NCBI RefSeq assembly: GCF_018131075.1
Contig: NZ_JAFCLS010000066.1
Span: forward strand, 1-35,376
Direction: 5' to 3'
From: Bradyrhizobium sp. JYMT SZCCT0428
GTDB taxonomy: Bacteria; Pseudomonadota; Alphaproteobacteria; Rhizobiales; Xanthobacteraceae
DNA length: 35,376 nucleotides
Shown here: positions 7,404 through 17,189 of the stretch, piece by piece
Position numbering within the stretch: the stretch's first letter is position 1
Layout of the letters: each line of letters opens with the position of its first letter
Notes under the pieces: generated by a model
Told to the model about the DNA's origin: nothing
What the model saw: only the letters and a program-made list of their open reading frames with translations
The model's database searches: none
Program-made: the position numbers and the translations under genes

Positions 7404-7637
7404 TTACCCGCGGCGGCGCCCGAGCAGAACACCGACCAAGAACGCGACAGTGACGGCGTGCAGGGGCGCTTCTCGAGCCCAACGAGCCAAGCGGTCAAGA
7501 GGCGCACCCGGTTGCCGGCGTGCTTCGATGGCGTCGGCAACCGATTGAGTGGTTTCCTTGACCATTTGAGTAGCCGCCTGAACGGCCTCCCTGGCCTGGT
7601 CGAGCTTGTTGGGGGCATCGATACCTGCGCCGATCAT
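7404..7637 (-). CDS. YqjD/ElaB/DUF883-like small membrane protein
   Basis: A 77-residue protein with an amphipathic helical body (TKxxQ-like heptads, residues 15-45) and a C-terminal transmembrane helix (HAVTVAFLVGVLLG) closed by a run of arginines. That layout, with the APLHA-VAFLVG-LLGRRR ending, is the pattern of YqjD/ElaB/DUF883 proteins, inner-membrane tail-anchored proteins that in E. coli bind ribosomes in stationary phase. The longer open frame starts at 7715, but the internal ATG at 7637 has GGAG 7-8 bases upstream and gives the normal family length, so I chose it. Binding of ribosomes here is only an analogy. Confidence 0.7.
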   Translation of the reverse strand: MIGAGIDAPNKLDQAREAVQAATQMVKETTQSVADAIEARRQPGAPLDRLARWAREAPLHAVTVAFLVGVLLGRRRG

Positions 7638-7799
7638 CTGAGTTCTCCACGGCAACGTCGAAGATCGACGCCCGGAACGGAGAATCGTTCCCAGCCCTTT
7701 TTTATCGTCAGGCAAACGGACCTGCTAACCGGTAATCCGGATTTGCAGGGCGAGCGGCGGCATTTGCAACAAGTTCCCGGATTTACGGTGCGCCTGCCC

Positions 7800-8888
<1,089 letters not shown>

Positions 8889-9022
8889 GTGATCACTCCC
8901 TGGATTGAAAATCGGTTGGCGCGGGGCAGAGGCTTCCGCGGCCCTTCGGCACTCATCATAACGAATTTTGGGACGTGCGTGGAAGTGCCACTTCTGCGCA
9001 CCGCACTATCCGCGGCGGGCGA

Positions 9023-9047
9023 GCGGGCACCGATCAGCGGTGCCCGC
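9023..9047 (-). terminator. Terminator-like hairpin after the second Bug gene
   Basis: GCGGGCACCG (9023-9032) pairs perfectly with CGGTGCCCGC (9038-9047) around ATCAG. It lies 22 bases beyond the stop codon of the minus-strand gene at 9070-10050. No T-tract follows, so it could be a weak or Rho-assisted terminator, or could protect the mRNA end. Confidence 0.55.
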
Positions 9048-9069
9048 ATTGGTGGAAGGAAAGCGCTCT

Positions 9070-10050
9070 CTAGTCCAGCTTCACATTGGCCTCTTTCACG
9101 ACCTTCCGCCAGCGCACGACTTCGTCTGACACCATCTTCGCGAATGCAGGGCCCGTCACGTCAGGGACATCAGAGCCGTTGCGCTCCCAGGCCTCCTTGA
9201 TCGCAGCCACCTGCATGGCCTGCCGCAGCTCCTTGATCATGCGTTCGACGATTGCCGGCGGCGTGTTCTTGGGTGCGAACAGGCCGTACCAGGTCGCCAC
9301 TTCGAAATCGGGCAGACCGGCTTCCTTGGCCGTGGGAAGGTCGGGGAAAGCCGCCACCCGCTTCGGTGCGGCGACCGCGAGCGCGCGGAGCTGCCCGGCC
9401 CTAATCGGCGCGGCCGACGAGCCCATGCCGTCGAACACGACAGGCACATGGCCGGCGATCAGATCCTGCATTGCAGGTCCCGCGCCGCGATAGGGCACGT
9501 GCTGGAGATTGGTCTTGGTCAGGATCTTGAACAACTCGCCCGCGAGATGATGCGTGGTGCCGGCGCCGGCGGAGCCGTAGTTCAACTGGCCCGGGTTCGC
9601 CTTGTTGAACGCGATGAATTCGGCGAGCGTCTTGGCGGCGACCTTGTCGGGATTGACCACGATCACCTGCGGCGGACGCGCGATCAGCGCAACCGCGACA
9701 AAATCCTTCTCGATGTCGTAGTCGAGATTGGGATAGAGCGAGGGTGCAATGGCGTGGTGCGCCGCGCCCATGAAGAAGGTGTAGCCGTCGGGAGCGGCCT
9801 TGGACGCCGCCGAGGCGCCCACCGTGCCGCCGGCGCCGGCGCGGTTCTCGATCAGCACGCGTTTGCCGAGCTGGGTGTCGAGCTGGGCTGCGAGCGGGCG
9901 CGCGAAGGCGTCGGTGCCGCCACCGGCCGCAAACGGCACCACGAACGTGATCGGCTTGTCCGGCCAAGTCTGAGCCTGGGCCGGATTTGCGGCAATGGAA
10001 AGGCCCGCCAGAACGGTCAATATGGCGTAGCGCAGGGCTTTTTGTCTCAC
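9070..10050 (-). CDS. Bug/TTT-family solute-binding protein
   Basis: A second Bug-family receptor. I start it at GTG 10050 (sequence VRQKALRY), because GGGAGAG lies 7 bases upstream and the following 26 residues form a signal peptide ending AQA. The longer frame to 10200 adds 50 residues that do not look like a signal. The mature protein opens with TWPDKPITFVVPFAAGGGTDAFARP, the family's ligand-loop signature, and contains GAGTTHHLAGELFK and PYRGAGPAMQDLIAGHV. The 326-residue length is normal. No TctAB genes are adjacent, so it is an orphan receptor like the one at 601. The two differ clearly in sequence and are unlikely to be a recent duplication. The ligand is unknown. Confidence 0.95.
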   Translation of the reverse strand: MRQKALRYAILTVLAGLSIAANPAQAQTWPDKPITFVVPFAAGGGTDAFARPLAAQLDTQLGKRVLIENRAGAGGTVGASAASKAAPDGYTFFMGAAHHAIAPSLYPNLDYDIEKDFVAVALIARPPQVIVVNPDKVAAKTLAEFIAFNKANPGQLNYGSAGAGTTHHLAGELFKILTKTNLQHVPYRGAGPAMQDLIAGHVPVVFDGMGSSAAPIRAGQLRALAVAAPKRVAAFPDLPTAKEAGLPDFEVATWYGLFAPKNTPPAIVERMIKELRQAMQVAAIKEAWERNGSDVPDVTGPAFAKMVSDEVVRWRKVVKEANVKLD

Positions 10051-10391
10051 GGCGTTTCTCTCCCGGATATTGCGGCTGGTCCGCGCGTTGGCGGCGTGCC
10101 GATTCACTTGAATTACAGGCGGCGAATTATAGGTGCCGGGCATGGTCCCGCCAATGGGCCATTCGGACAAGGAAAGCCGGGGCGCCTGACCGCTCTGCAC
10201 GGCATCGACGGTGCGCCAGCAATGAGGCGCAAAACGGTCGATTGGCCCGCTCCTTTCTGCCGTCCTTTGGGGCAGCGCGGAAGCACGCTTTGGCAGCCGA
10301 TTAACCCTTTGATCTCCCCGGTTTCTATTTCATACTTGATCCATTCCTTCGAGATCGCCCCGCAAAACGGCGCTCGTGACAAAGCATTTGC
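10051..10391. promoter_or_regulatory. Divergent promoter region
   Basis: These 341 bases separate two divergent genes and should hold both promoters. No gene is supported. I could not pick convincing -35/-10 boxes or an operator. The right-hand gene has no clear Shine-Dalgarno. Confidence 0.35.
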
Positions 10392-12650
10392 ATGACCGAT
10401 CACGTCAAACCGGCTCTTGGGACCGCCTCGGCCAGCCGTCCGACCCTGGTCATTGCGGTCTACACCGCCGCTATTTTTCTCAGCGCCACGCTGCTGTTTG
10501 CCGTGCAGCCCCTGTTTACGAAAATGGTGCTGCCGCGATTTGGCGGTTCGCCATCGGTGTGGTCGGTGGCGATGGTGTTTTTCCAGGGCGTGCTGCTGGT
10601 GGGCTACGCCTATGCAGACTTATTGACACGGCTGGTGCGGGGCCGATGGGCGCTCGCGATCCATCTTTGCGTGATGCTGGGAGGCGCCGTCTTCGTTCCG
10701 CTCGCGGTCGCGAATGGCTGGGACCTGCCGCCCGCCGATCACGAGGAGCTTTTCCTGCTCGGCATGTTTGCGGTCTCGCTGGGCTTTCCGTTCTTCGCGC
10801 TGTCCGCCAACGGTCCGCTGCTGCAGGCATGGTTTGCTCGCTCCGGTCTTGCGCAAGCAAGCAATCCTTATTTTCTCTACTCGGCGAGCAATATCGGCAG
10901 CCTGCTTGCGCTGTTCGCCTACCCGTTGCTGGCAGAGCCGCTCTCGACGCTGAGCTTTCAGAACGGCGCGTGGCGCTGCGGCTATTATCTGCTGGTTGCG
11001 CTGATCGCGTTGTGCGGAAGCCTGGTGTTCTTCAATCGGGACCACGACAACCCCGTTTCGCAGGCGCAGGCCACCGAGGCGGCGCCCGCGCTGGGGCGAA
11101 TGGTTTACTGGGTGGCGCTGGCCTTCGTGCCGTCGGCGCTGATGATTGCCGTGACGACGCACATCACCACCGATATCGCCGCGGCGCCCTTCTTGTGGGT
11201 GCTGCCGCTGTCGCTCTATCTGATCAGTTTCATCCTGGTGTTCAGCGAGCGAAACCATATCACGCAGGCGACCTGGATGAAGGCGCAGCCGGCGCTGCTG
11301 GCGTTGATCGTGCTGACGCTGGCGCTCGATATCCGCACCTGGCTGGTCGTCGATGTCGGGCTGCATCTGCTGACGTTCTTCGTGACGGCGATGATCTGTC
11401 ACGGCCTGGTGGCGGCGACGCGCCCGCAGGCGGCCTATCTCACGCGGTTCTTTTTCTGCATGTCGCTGGGCGGCGTGCTCGGGGGAATCTTTTCAGGCCT
11501 GATTGCCCCGAAGCTGTTTTCCTGGATCGCGGAATACCCGATCTTGATTGTCGCAGCTGCGCTGGCGCGCCCGATGAGTTCGTGGCCGAAGGCAAGGGAA
11601 GCCGGTCTGCTGGCCGGCTTTGTCGTGCTTGTGCTGCTGGCAAGCCTGCCGGGCTTTCGCGACGGCTTCACCGCCCTGCCCGTAGCCAACTGGATGGTGT
11701 GGGCGATTGTATTGCTGCTGGTGGCAGGCGCCCTGTTCTCGAGCTCGTCGTCGCTCCGGCTCGCCGCGCTGTTTGCCGCCGCCTTCATCGTGACGCGGGC
11801 CTATCCGCCGAACGTGAGGCATCTCGAGACCGTGCGCAGCTTTTTCGGCGTCCACAAGATCGAAGTGACCGAGGATGGCCGCTTCCGCGCGCTGCGTCAT
11901 GGCATGGAGCTGCACGGCGCGCAGCGGCTCACGACGGACGACGGCAAGCCCGTGACCGGCAGGCCGGTGCTTTCGACGTACTATCATCCGGACTCGCCGA
12001 TCGCCGAAGCGGTCGATGCCGTGCAGAACAAGAAAAACGGCCCTGCCCGGATCGCCGTGATCGGGCTGGGAGCAGGCTCGATCGCCTGCCTCGCGAGGCC
12101 ACAGGATCGTCTCGACTATTATGAAATTGACGCGGATATCATCCGCATCGCCAAAGACCCGGCCCGCTTCACTTTCCTGCGCGATTGCAAACCCGAGACA
12201 AATATCATCCTGGGCGATGCGCGCCTCACGCTCGCCAATGCCACCGACGCCCGTTATGACCTCATCATCGTCGATGCCTTCTCGTCCGATTCCATTCCGG
12301 TGCATTTATTGACCCGGGAAGCGCTGCGGATCTACCTGTCCCGCCTCACTCCAGACGGCATTATCGTGACACACATATCCAATAATCATCTCGATCTATC
12401 CGGCGTCGTTGCCGCGACCGCGGCGAGCGAAGGACTGCTCGCTCGGCTGTATGACGAGGATGAGGCGCCGAACCTTGACCCGATGATAAAGTTCTCGACG
12501 GTCATGGTGCTGGCGCGGAATGATCTCGATCTTGGATTGCTGCAGGATTGGGACGTCGAGAAGCCTGCGCCCGGTCAAGCCCCGTGGAGTGATGACTTTT
12601 CGAACTTGCTCGGTCCGCTGATTGCCAAGATGAAGAAAGACAGCGACTGA
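10392..12650 (+). CDS. Fused membrane/spermidine synthase-like protein
   Basis: A 752-residue fusion. Residues 1 to about 450 form a polytopic membrane domain (around 11-13 hydrophobic helices), starting with the conserved FLSATLLFAVQPLFTKMVLPRFGGSPSVW typical of bacterial membrane-fused spermidine synthase homologues. Residues from about 550 form a Rossmann methyltransferase-like domain: IAVIGLGAGSIA (glycine-rich loop, near 555), YYEIDADII (acidic residue of motif II), and DAFSSDSIPVHLLTREAL. The polyamine synthases use decarboxylated AdoMet and putrescine, but membrane-fused members are of uncertain activity. The start ATG has no strong Shine-Dalgarno; the first 20 residues are polar and then the first helix begins. 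It is monocistronic, ending at a palindromic repeat. Confidence 0.9.
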   Translation: MTDHVKPALGTASASRPTLVIAVYTAAIFLSATLLFAVQPLFTKMVLPRFGGSPSVWSVAMVFFQGVLLVGYAYADLLTRLVRGRWALAIHLCVMLGGAVFVPLAVANGWDLPPADHEELFLLGMFAVSLGFPFFALSANGPLLQAWFARSGLAQASNPYFLYSASNIGSLLALFAYPLLAEPLSTLSFQNGAWRCGYYLLVALIALCGSLVFFNRDHDNPVSQAQATEAAPALGRMVYWVALAFVPSALMIAVTTHITTDIAAAPFLWVLPLSLYLISFILVFSERNHITQATWMKAQPALLALIVLTLALDIRTWLVVDVGLHLLTFFVTAMICHGLVAATRPQAAYLTRFFFCMSLGGVLGGIFSGLIAPKLFSWIAEYPILIVAAALARPMSSWPKAREAGLLAGFVVLVLLASLPGFRDGFTALPVANWMVWAIVLLLVAGALFSSSSSLRLAALFAAAFIVTRAYPPNVRHLETVRSFFGVHKIEVTEDGRFRALRHGMELHGAQRLTTDDGKPVTGRPVLSTYYHPDSPIAEAVDAVQNKKNGPARIAVIGLGAGSIACLARPQDRLDYYEIDADIIRIAKDPARFTFLRDCKPETNIILGDARLTLANATDARYDLIIVDAFSSDSIPVHLLTREALRIYLSRLTPDGIIVTHISNNHLDLSGVVAATAASEGLLARLYDEDEAPNLDPMIKFSTVMVLARNDLDLGLLQDWDVEKPAPGQAPWSDDFSNLLGPLIAKMKKDSD

Positions 12651-12654
12651 AGAT

Positions 12655-12717
12655 GCAGCCCGGATGAGAGCAGCGATGCCACAGATTCCCGCATGTCGCT
12701 GCGCTCATGCGGGCTAC
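12655..12717. repeat. GTAGCCCGGATGAG palindromic repeat, copy 2
   Basis: It opens GCAGCCCGGATGAG and closes GCTCATGCGGGCTAC, the same ends as the copy at 394-465, with a different and shorter centre. It begins 5 bases after the spermidine-synthase-like stop and ends 15 bases before the converging thiD stop. The position suggests it works as a bidirectional terminator or mRNA-end stabiliser. Confidence 0.75.
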
Positions 12718-12731
12718 TCACTCAAACAGCT

Positions 12732-13529
12732 TCAATAATACTTGTGAAAATGATGCACCGGGCCATGCCCGCGGCCGACGCTGAAGCGGTCCGCGGCTGA
12801 TATCGCCGCGCTGATCCAGGCCTTGGCGTTGCGGACGGCGGTCTCCATGTCCTTGCCCTTCGCGAGGCCTGCCGCAATCGCCGACGACAGCGAGCAGCCG
12901 GTGCCGTGGGTGTTCTTGGTGCCGATGCGCGGTGCTGCCAGCGTGATGGTCCTCCCGGCGTCGATAAAATAGTCGGTGCTCTCGGCGCCCTGCCCGTGGC
13001 CGCCCTTGATCAGCACCGCGCGGCAGCCCATCGCCAGCAACCGCTTGCCTTGATTCTCGACCGCGGCTTCGTCGGTCGCAATCGGCTCATCGAGCAAGGC
13101 CGCCGCTTCCGGCAGATTCGGCGTGATGACCGAGGCGAGCGGAATGAGCTTGGTGCGAAGCGCATCGACGGCTTCCGCAGCCAGCAGGCGGTCCCCTGAT
13201 GTCGCGACCATCACGGGATCCAGCACGACATGCTTCGGCGACCAGCGCGTCAGCCCGGCGACGATGGCATCGATGCTGGCGGGCTGCGCCACCATGCCGA
13301 TCTTGACCGCGCCGACGGCGAGATCGGAAAATACCGCATCGATCTGGGCGGTGATGAACTCCGCCGGCACCTGATGGATGCCGCTGACGCCGGTCGTGTT
13401 CTGCGCCGTCAGCGCCGTGATCACGGAGGCGCCATAAACGCCGAGCGCGGCAAACGTCTTCAGGTCGGCCTGGATTCCGGCGCCGCCGGACGAATCGGAG
13501 CCGGCAATGGTCAGCGCGATCGGCGTCAT
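12732..13529 (-). CDS. thiD: Hydroxymethylpyrimidine/phosphomethylpyrimidine kinase
   Basis: ThiD phosphorylates HMP to HMP-P and then HMP-PP in the pyrimidine branch of thiamine synthesis, in the cytoplasm. The 265-residue length is normal for the family. Diagnostic segments are TIAGSDSSGGAGIQADLK at 7-24, VLDPVMVATSGDRLL in the middle, ITPNLPEAAALL, and the GTKNTHGTGCSLSSAIAAGLA anion-hole/catalytic region near the C-terminus. It stands alone; no other thi gene is in the window. The upstream 130 bases show no TPP-riboswitch core (CUGAGA plus ACCUGA), so regulation by TPP is not supported. A weak GAGG precedes the ATG. It is divergent from the RAM-domain gene at 13662. Confidence 0.95.
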   Translation of the reverse strand: MTPIALTIAGSDSSGGAGIQADLKTFAALGVYGASVITALTAQNTTGVSGIHQVPAEFITAQIDAVFSDLAVGAVKIGMVAQPASIDAIVAGLTRWSPKHVVLDPVMVATSGDRLLAAEAVDALRTKLIPLASVITPNLPEAAALLDEPIATDEAAVENQGKRLLAMGCRAVLIKGGHGQGAESTDYFIDAGRTITLAAPRIGTKNTHGTGCSLSSAIAAGLAKGKDMETAVRNAKAWISAAISAADRFSVGRGHGPVHHFHKYY

Positions 13530-13661
13530 CGCCTACCTCGTGGAATGGGTGAGTTCGGAGCCATAAACTGTCCTAGCGCGGCCGGCTATTGCCAGCAAGT
13601 TGGCTTGCCACGGCGGCCCATTTTTGGCCTATTGAGAACAACAATTCCGGAGACGACAGCC
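13530..13661. promoter_or_regulatory. Divergent promoter region thiD / RAM-domain gene
   Basis: The gap holds a small hairpin, CAGCAAG-TTGG-CTTGCCA-like, near 13592-13609. No TPP-riboswitch motifs were found. GGAG at about 13649-13652 is the Shine-Dalgarno for the ATG at 13662. Confidence 0.4.
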
Positions 13662-13907
13662 ATGGTTCCCTTCTTCGTCCAGTTCAAATGCAAGCTCGGC
13701 CAGTCCTATGCGGTGGCCAATGCGCTCGCGGAAGCCGAGATCGCCTCGGAAATCTATTCCACCGCCGGCGATTACGACCTGCTGGTCAAGTTCTACGTCG
13801 ATAACGCCACCGATATCGGCCATTTCGTCAACGAGAAAGTGCAGGTCATTCCCGGCATCCAGGACACCCACACCATCATCACCTTCAAGGCGTTCGGCGG
13901 GAGCTAG
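13662..13907 (+). CDS. Stand-alone Lrp/AsnC ligand-binding (RAM) domain protein
   Basis: An 81-residue protein made only of the RAM domain, the small-molecule-binding part of Lrp/AsnC regulators. The alpha-beta sandwich pattern is clear: strand FFVQFKCKLG, helix VANALAEAEIA, strand EIYSTAGDYDLLVKFYV (with the conserved TGDYD-like turn), helix IGHFVNEKV, strand TIITFKAFGG. There is no helix-turn-helix, so it cannot bind DNA by itself. Stand-alone RAM proteins form rings and are thought to sense amino acids or to act with other proteins. GGAG 9 bases upstream fixes the start. It runs just ahead of the ABC importer genes with a 55-base gap, so co-expression is possible, but a joint role is inference. 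Confidence 0.85.
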   Translation: MVPFFVQFKCKLGQSYAVANALAEAEIASEIYSTAGDYDLLVKFYVDNATDIGHFVNEKVQVIPGIQDTHTIITFKAFGGS

Positions 13908-13962
13908 ACCCCGCCCGCTTCCGCGGCCACCGGCAACGACAAGAACAAGCAAACGGGGAAAC

Positions 13963-15285
13963 ATGATGCATCGGCTGTTGATGCTGTCGCTTTGCGCGGC
14001 GCTGGTCTCGAGCGCGGCGTTCGCGCAGGCGCCCACCGGCAAGGTGACGGTCGTCACCTCCTTTGCCAAGGACGTCACTGACCCCGTCAAGAAGGCGTTT
14101 GAGACGGCGACGCCGGGCGTGACGCTGGAAGTGCAGAACCGCAACACCAATGCCGGTGTGAAGTATCTCGAGGAAACCAAGTCCAGCAACCAGGTCGATC
14201 TGTTCTGGGCTTCGGCGCCGGATGCCTTCGAGGTTCTCAAGGGCAAGGGGCTGCTGCAGAAATACGCGCCCAAGGCATCAGGCATTCCCGAGAAGATCGG
14301 GCAATTTCCGATCAACGACCCCGCCGGCTTCTATTTCGGCTTTGCCGCGTCCGGCTACGGCATCATGTGGAACGAGCGCTATGTGAAGGCCAACAAGCTG
14401 CCTGATCCCAAGGAATGGCAGGATCTCGCCAAGCCGGTCTATTACGACCACGTCTCGATCGCCGCCCCCTCGCGCTCCGGCACCACGCATCTGACCGTCG
14501 AAGCGGTGCTGCAGGGCGAAGGCTGGGCCAAGGGCTGGGGCACCATCAAGGCGATGGCCGGCAATTTCCGCAACATCACTGAGCGTTCGTTCGGGGTGCC
14601 GGAAGCGGTCAATTCCGGGCAGGTCGGCTACGGCATCGTGATCGACTTCTTCGCGTTCTCGGCGCAGGCCTCCGGCTTTCCCGTGAAATTCATCTATCCG
14701 ACCGTGACGACGATCGTGCCGGCCAATGTCGGCATCGTCGCCAATGCGCCGAACAAGGCCGCGGCCGAGGCCTTCGTGGAATTCCTGCTGTCGCCGGCCG
14801 GGCAGCAAGTGCTGTTCGAGCCGGGCATCCGCCGCCTGCCCGTCAATCCCGACGTCTATGCCAAGGCGCCCGCGGACTACCCGAACCCCTTCAAGGACCC
14901 GCGGCTCAACTCGATGATCAAGTTCGACGTCGCCAAGTCCGAAGCGCGCAACGATGTGGTCGACGTGCTGTTCGACCAGCTGATTTCGTTCCAGCTCGAT
15001 TCCCTGAAGGCTGCAACCAAGGCGATCCACGAGGCCGAAGCCGCGATCGCCAAGAAGGACAATGCGCAAGCCCGCGCGCTCGTCGCGCAGGCGCGCGAGC
15101 TGATCGCCGCAATGCCGGTCGATGAAGCCGCAGCCTCCGCCAGGGAGACGGCAAGCGCATTCACCGGCGGCAAACAGAAGGGCGCACGGCAGGCCGAACT
15201 GGAACAGCAATGGGCTGTTTTCGCCAAGGAACGCTACGCGCAGGCGCAGGCCAAGGCCGAGGAAGCGGCGAAGCTGGCGAAGTGA
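13963..15285 (+). CDS. ABC importer periplasmic binding protein (iron/phosphonate type) with coiled-coil tail
   Basis: A 440-residue extracellular solute-binding protein of the ferric-iron/2-aminoethylphosphonate/phosphoglycerate-type group. Residues 1-22 are a signal peptide ending AFA. The mature protein starts KVTVVTSFAKDVTDPVKKAFE, followed by the DLFWASAPDAFEVLK region, then GYGIMWNERYV and the VPANVGIVANAPNKAAAEAFVEFLLSP hinge region. After about residue 345 the protein continues for nearly 95 residues of alanine- and charge-rich helix that the usual family lacks and that looks like a coiled coil. The ATG at 13963 (or 13966) follows CGGGGA. It is the first gene of a three-gene importer. 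The real substrate is unknown; the permease and ATPase are FbpB/FbpC-like. Confidence 0.92.
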   Translation: MMHRLLMLSLCAALVSSAAFAQAPTGKVTVVTSFAKDVTDPVKKAFETATPGVTLEVQNRNTNAGVKYLEETKSSNQVDLFWASAPDAFEVLKGKGLLQKYAPKASGIPEKIGQFPINDPAGFYFGFAASGYGIMWNERYVKANKLPDPKEWQDLAKPVYYDHVSIAAPSRSGTTHLTVEAVLQGEGWAKGWGTIKAMAGNFRNITERSFGVPEAVNSGQVGYGIVIDFFAFSAQASGFPVKFIYPTVTTIVPANVGIVANAPNKAAAEAFVEFLLSPAGQQVLFEPGIRRLPVNPDVYAKAPADYPNPFKDPRLNSMIKFDVAKSEARNDVVDVLFDQLISFQLDSLKAATKAIHEAEAAIAKKDNAQARALVAQARELIAAMPVDEAAASARETASAFTGGKQKGARQAELEQQWAVFAKERYAQAQAKAEEAAKLAK

Positions 15286-15310
15286 TACGAGGGCGCCCAT
15301 CATCTCTCAA

Positions 15311-15430
15311 TGTCGTCCCGGCGAACGCCGGGACCCATACGCCGCAGCCTCGCGGTGAAACGTCGGTGTCAGCGACCTTCTTCAACAGCATGCGCCGGTG
15401 GCTATGGGTCCTCGCGTTCGCGGGGACGAC
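15311..15430. repeat. Dispersed palindromic element (MITE/BIME-like)
   Basis: The left end contains the perfect hairpin GTCCCGGC-GAAC-GCCGGGAC (15315-15334) followed by CCATA. The right end contains TATGGGTCCTCGCGTTCGCGGGGACGAC, an imperfect reverse complement of the left end. The element is therefore bounded by long imperfect terminal inverted repeats. From memory, copies are common between genes in Bradyrhizobium. It lies in the gap between the importer's binding-protein and permease genes, and its right end is read in the long permease frame before the true start. It could reduce downstream expression by hairpin formation. Confidence 0.8.
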
Positions 15431-15451
15431 GTTGGAGTGGGAGGGCCGGGC

Positions 15452-17164
15452 GTGACCATGGCCCTCCCCGCCCCGCGCGCCCGCGCAAGACTTTCGGCGA
15501 CGCCGGGGCAGATCGCGCTGGCGCTCGGCATTGCGGTTTTTCTCGCGCTGTTTCTGGTGTGGCCGTCCGCAACCGTGATCTATGTGGCGTTCACCGAAAA
15601 GGGCGGCGGCGCATTTACCCTGGTTAATTTCGCCGATTTCTTCCGCACTGACTTATTCCTGCGTTCGTTCTGGAATTCGTTCTACGTCTCGGCGATGGCC
15701 GTGGCCGGGGCGTCTATCCTGGCGCTGCCGCTCGCCTACATCACCTCGCGCTTTGCCTTTCGCGGCACGGCGCTGATCCAGACGCTGGGATTTCTGCCGC
15801 TGATCATGCCGCCGTTCGTCGGTGCTGTGGCGATGCAGCTGTTTTTCGGCCGCAACGGCAGCGTCAACCTGCTGCTCGACGACGCGTTCGGCTTCAAGAT
15901 CCCGTTCATGGAAGGACTCAACGGCGTCATCTTCGTGCAGTCGATCCACTATTTTCCGTTCATCCTGATCAACCTCTCGGCGGCGCTGCGCAACATCGAC
16001 GCCTCGATGGAGGAAGCCGCGCAAAATCTCGGCTCGTCCGGATTTCGCCTGTTTCGCCGCATCGTGTTTCCGCTCGCGATGCCCGGCTATATCGCGGGCG
16101 CCTCGCTGGTGTTCGTCAAGGTGTTCGACGATCTCGCCACGCCGCTGCTTTTGAACGTCAAGGACATGCTGGCGCCGCAGGCCTATCTGCGCGTCACATC
16201 GATCGGGATCGCCGATCCCATGGGCTATGTGATCGCGGTGGTGCTGATCGTGGCCTCCGTCGCGGCGATGGCACTTTCGGCGCTGGCGACCCGCGGCATC
16301 GACTATTCGACCGTGCAGCGCGGCGGCGGCGGGCTCGCCCGGCGCAAATTGCGGCCTTATGAAAGCGTGCTCGCCTATCTGACGGTGATGCTGATCCTGC
16401 TATTGGTGCTGGCGCCGCATGCTGGCCTGCTGCTGCTGTCGTTCTCGACCGTGTGGTCGTTCTCGCCGCTGCCGGACGGCTATACAATCTCGCATTACGC
16501 GCGAATTTTCGGCGAGAGCTCTCTCTACATCAAGAACACGCTGATCTATGCCTCGCTGGCCGGGCTGATCGACGTCGTGCTCGGCACGGCAATCGCCTAT
16601 CTGGTGTTGCGCACCAGACTGGTCGGGCGCGATATGCTGGACTGGGCGGCCTCGGCCGCGCTCGCCGTCCCCGGCATCGTGCTCGGCATCGGTTATTTGC
16701 GCGCGTTCTACGGCGTGAAACTGTGGGATGGCACGCCGCTGGCTTCGTGGATCGTGATCGTGCTGGCGCTGGCGACCCGCCGCCTGCCCTATGCGCTGCG
16801 GGCCTGCTACGCGGCGCTGCAGCAGATATCGGTATCGCTGGAAGAAGCCGCCGAAAATCTCGGTGCCACCAAGCTGCGCACCGTGCGCCGGATCGTGACA
16901 CCGCTGATGATGGGCGGCATGCTGGCCGGCTTCGTCACCAGCTTTGCCACCGCCGCCGTCGAGCTCTCGGCCACGCTGATGCTGGTGCAATCCAACTCCG
17001 ACGCGCCGCTGGCCTACGGCCTTTACGTCCTGATGCAATCGGCGGCCGGCCGCGGCCCTGGCGCCGCGCTCGGCGTCATCGCCGTGCTGCTGGTCGGGGT
17101 CTGCACGGTCCTGTCGCATTTCGTGATCGAGCGTGGCCGCGCCATGCCGCAAGCAGGACATTGA
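15452..17164 (+). CDS. ABC importer permease, two fused membrane domains (FbpB-like)
   Basis: An inner-membrane permease of about 570 residues carrying two transmembrane domains in one chain, as in FbpB/AfuB-type iron importers. Each half has its ATPase-coupling EAA loop: EEAAQNLGSSGFRLFRRIVFPL in the first and EEAAENLGATKLRTVRRIVTPL in the second, in each case 10-20 residues before the last helices. I chose GTG 15452, with GGAGG 7 bases upstream; ATG 15458 is an equally plausible start two codons in. The longer frame to 15398 runs into the palindromic element and is not used. About twelve hydrophobic helices are visible. It pairs with the binding protein upstream and the ATPase 25 bases downstream. 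Confidence 0.92.
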   Translation: MTMALPAPRARARLSATPGQIALALGIAVFLALFLVWPSATVIYVAFTEKGGGAFTLVNFADFFRTDLFLRSFWNSFYVSAMAVAGASILALPLAYITSRFAFRGTALIQTLGFLPLIMPPFVGAVAMQLFFGRNGSVNLLLDDAFGFKIPFMEGLNGVIFVQSIHYFPFILINLSAALRNIDASMEEAAQNLGSSGFRLFRRIVFPLAMPGYIAGASLVFVKVFDDLATPLLLNVKDMLAPQAYLRVTSIGIADPMGYVIAVVLIVASVAAMALSALATRGIDYSTVQRGGGGLARRKLRPYESVLAYLTVMLILLLVLAPHAGLLLLSFSTVWSFSPLPDGYTISHYARIFGESSLYIKNTLIYASLAGLIDVVLGTAIAYLVLRTRLVGRDMLDWAASAALAVPGIVLGIGYLRAFYGVKLWDGTPLASWIVIVLALATRRLPYALRACYAALQQISVSLEEAAENLGATKLRTVRRIVTPLMMGGMLAGFVTSFATAAVELSATLMLVQSNSDAPLAYGLYVLMQSAAGRGPGAALGVIAVLLVGVCTVLSHFVIERGRAMPQAGH

Positions 17165-17189
17165 TGTTCATGCCGGAACTATCAGCACC

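Noticed and set aside
10376..12124. A 582-codon frame overlapping the membrane/spermidine synthase gene
   Set aside because: Arg-rich translation in the wrong frame; the overlapping 752-residue gene has clear helices and a methyltransferase motif.
13530..13661. A TPP riboswitch upstream of thiD
   Set aside because: The conserved CUGAGA and ACCUGA elements are absent on the thiD strand, and the leader is short.
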